From the NCBI GenBank assembly GCA_039881145.1, contig JAYKKI010000008.1, positions 29,494,501-29,558,500 on the forward strand: a stretch of 64,000 nucleotides of DNA. The letters run 5' to 3'. The stretch comes from Druceiella hillmani (lineage: Eukaryota > Arthropoda > Insecta > Lepidoptera > Hepialidae). The notes under the pieces are model-generated. The model did not search any database, had not been told where the DNA came from, and saw only the letters and a list, made by a program, of their open reading frames with translations. This document shows, in pieces, positions 63,975 through 64,000 of this stretch; position 1 is the first letter of the stretch, and each line of letters opens with the position of its first letter. The translations under genes were made by a program, and so were the position numbers.

Positions 63975-64000
63975 TGATTATCAGGGCTCCGTACCATAAG
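63975..64000 (-). repeat. Possible start of another family A end at the window edge
   Basis: ATCAGGGCTCCGTACCATAAG resembles the AGGGTTCCGTACC word of lepidopteran family A type repeats, cut off by the window end. Confidence 0.3.

Noticed and set aside
52635..64000. Search for the signal-peptide exon of Wnt6
   Set aside because: No minus-strand frame with a start, hydrophobic leader and donor in the right phase could be supported.

Overview
The window looks like a piece of an insect genome, most likely a moth or butterfly. It is strongly AT-rich, has long introns, many (TA)n arrays and relics of Copia, mariner and RTE-like elements. It also carries several copies of a repeat ending in a run close to AAAGGAAAAACGGAACCC, which I know from lepidopteran introns. 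The lepidopteran assignment is inference. The insect assignment also rests on the gene content.

The only cellular gene I can support is a Wnt gene on the minus strand, best matched to Wnt6. Two consecutive coding exons are visible. One (52441-52634) carries the conserved CAHQFRHRRWNCT block. The next (5946-6199) runs from TRETAF through RACSTG, WSGC and the LHNHNAGRL block. The first ends in phase 1 with a lone G, the second supplies AT, and together they make the expected Asp codon of the R-D-T-R-E-T junction. The intron between them is about 46 kb and fills most of the window. The signal-peptide exon upstream and the lipid-attachment and cysteine-rich exons downstream were not found and probably lie outside.

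Layout. 1-2087: decayed Copia element, pol remnant plus a probable 3' LTR. 2290-2440: first copy of a repeat with a hammerhead-ribozyme-like core. 3238-5660: interspersed repeat family A with a 23-bp and a 55-bp tandem array. 5946-6199: Wnt6 exon. 6600-7344: mariner transposase relic. 7345-52440: giant intron with repeats, (TA)n arrays, two more hammerhead-bearing foldback loci (18.4 and 26.3 kb), a probable piggyBac relic (28.8 kb) and a series of GC-richer, low-repeat islands that look like conserved non-coding or enhancer DNA (16.1, 19.9, 23.3, 30.2, 32.2, 33.7, 37.7, 39.1, 42.5, 43.0, 44.3 and 49.4 kb). 52441-52634: Wnt6 exon. 52635-64000: upstream intron or 5' region with foldback elements, local duplications, another GC-rich island (58.3 kb) and an RTE-type LINE tail at the right edge.

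The most interesting signals are the hammerhead-like cores inside foldback repeats, the Wnt6 exon pair found by phase matching, and the candidate regulatory islands in its 46-kb intron, one with a perfectly inverted pair of Exd/Hth-type sites.
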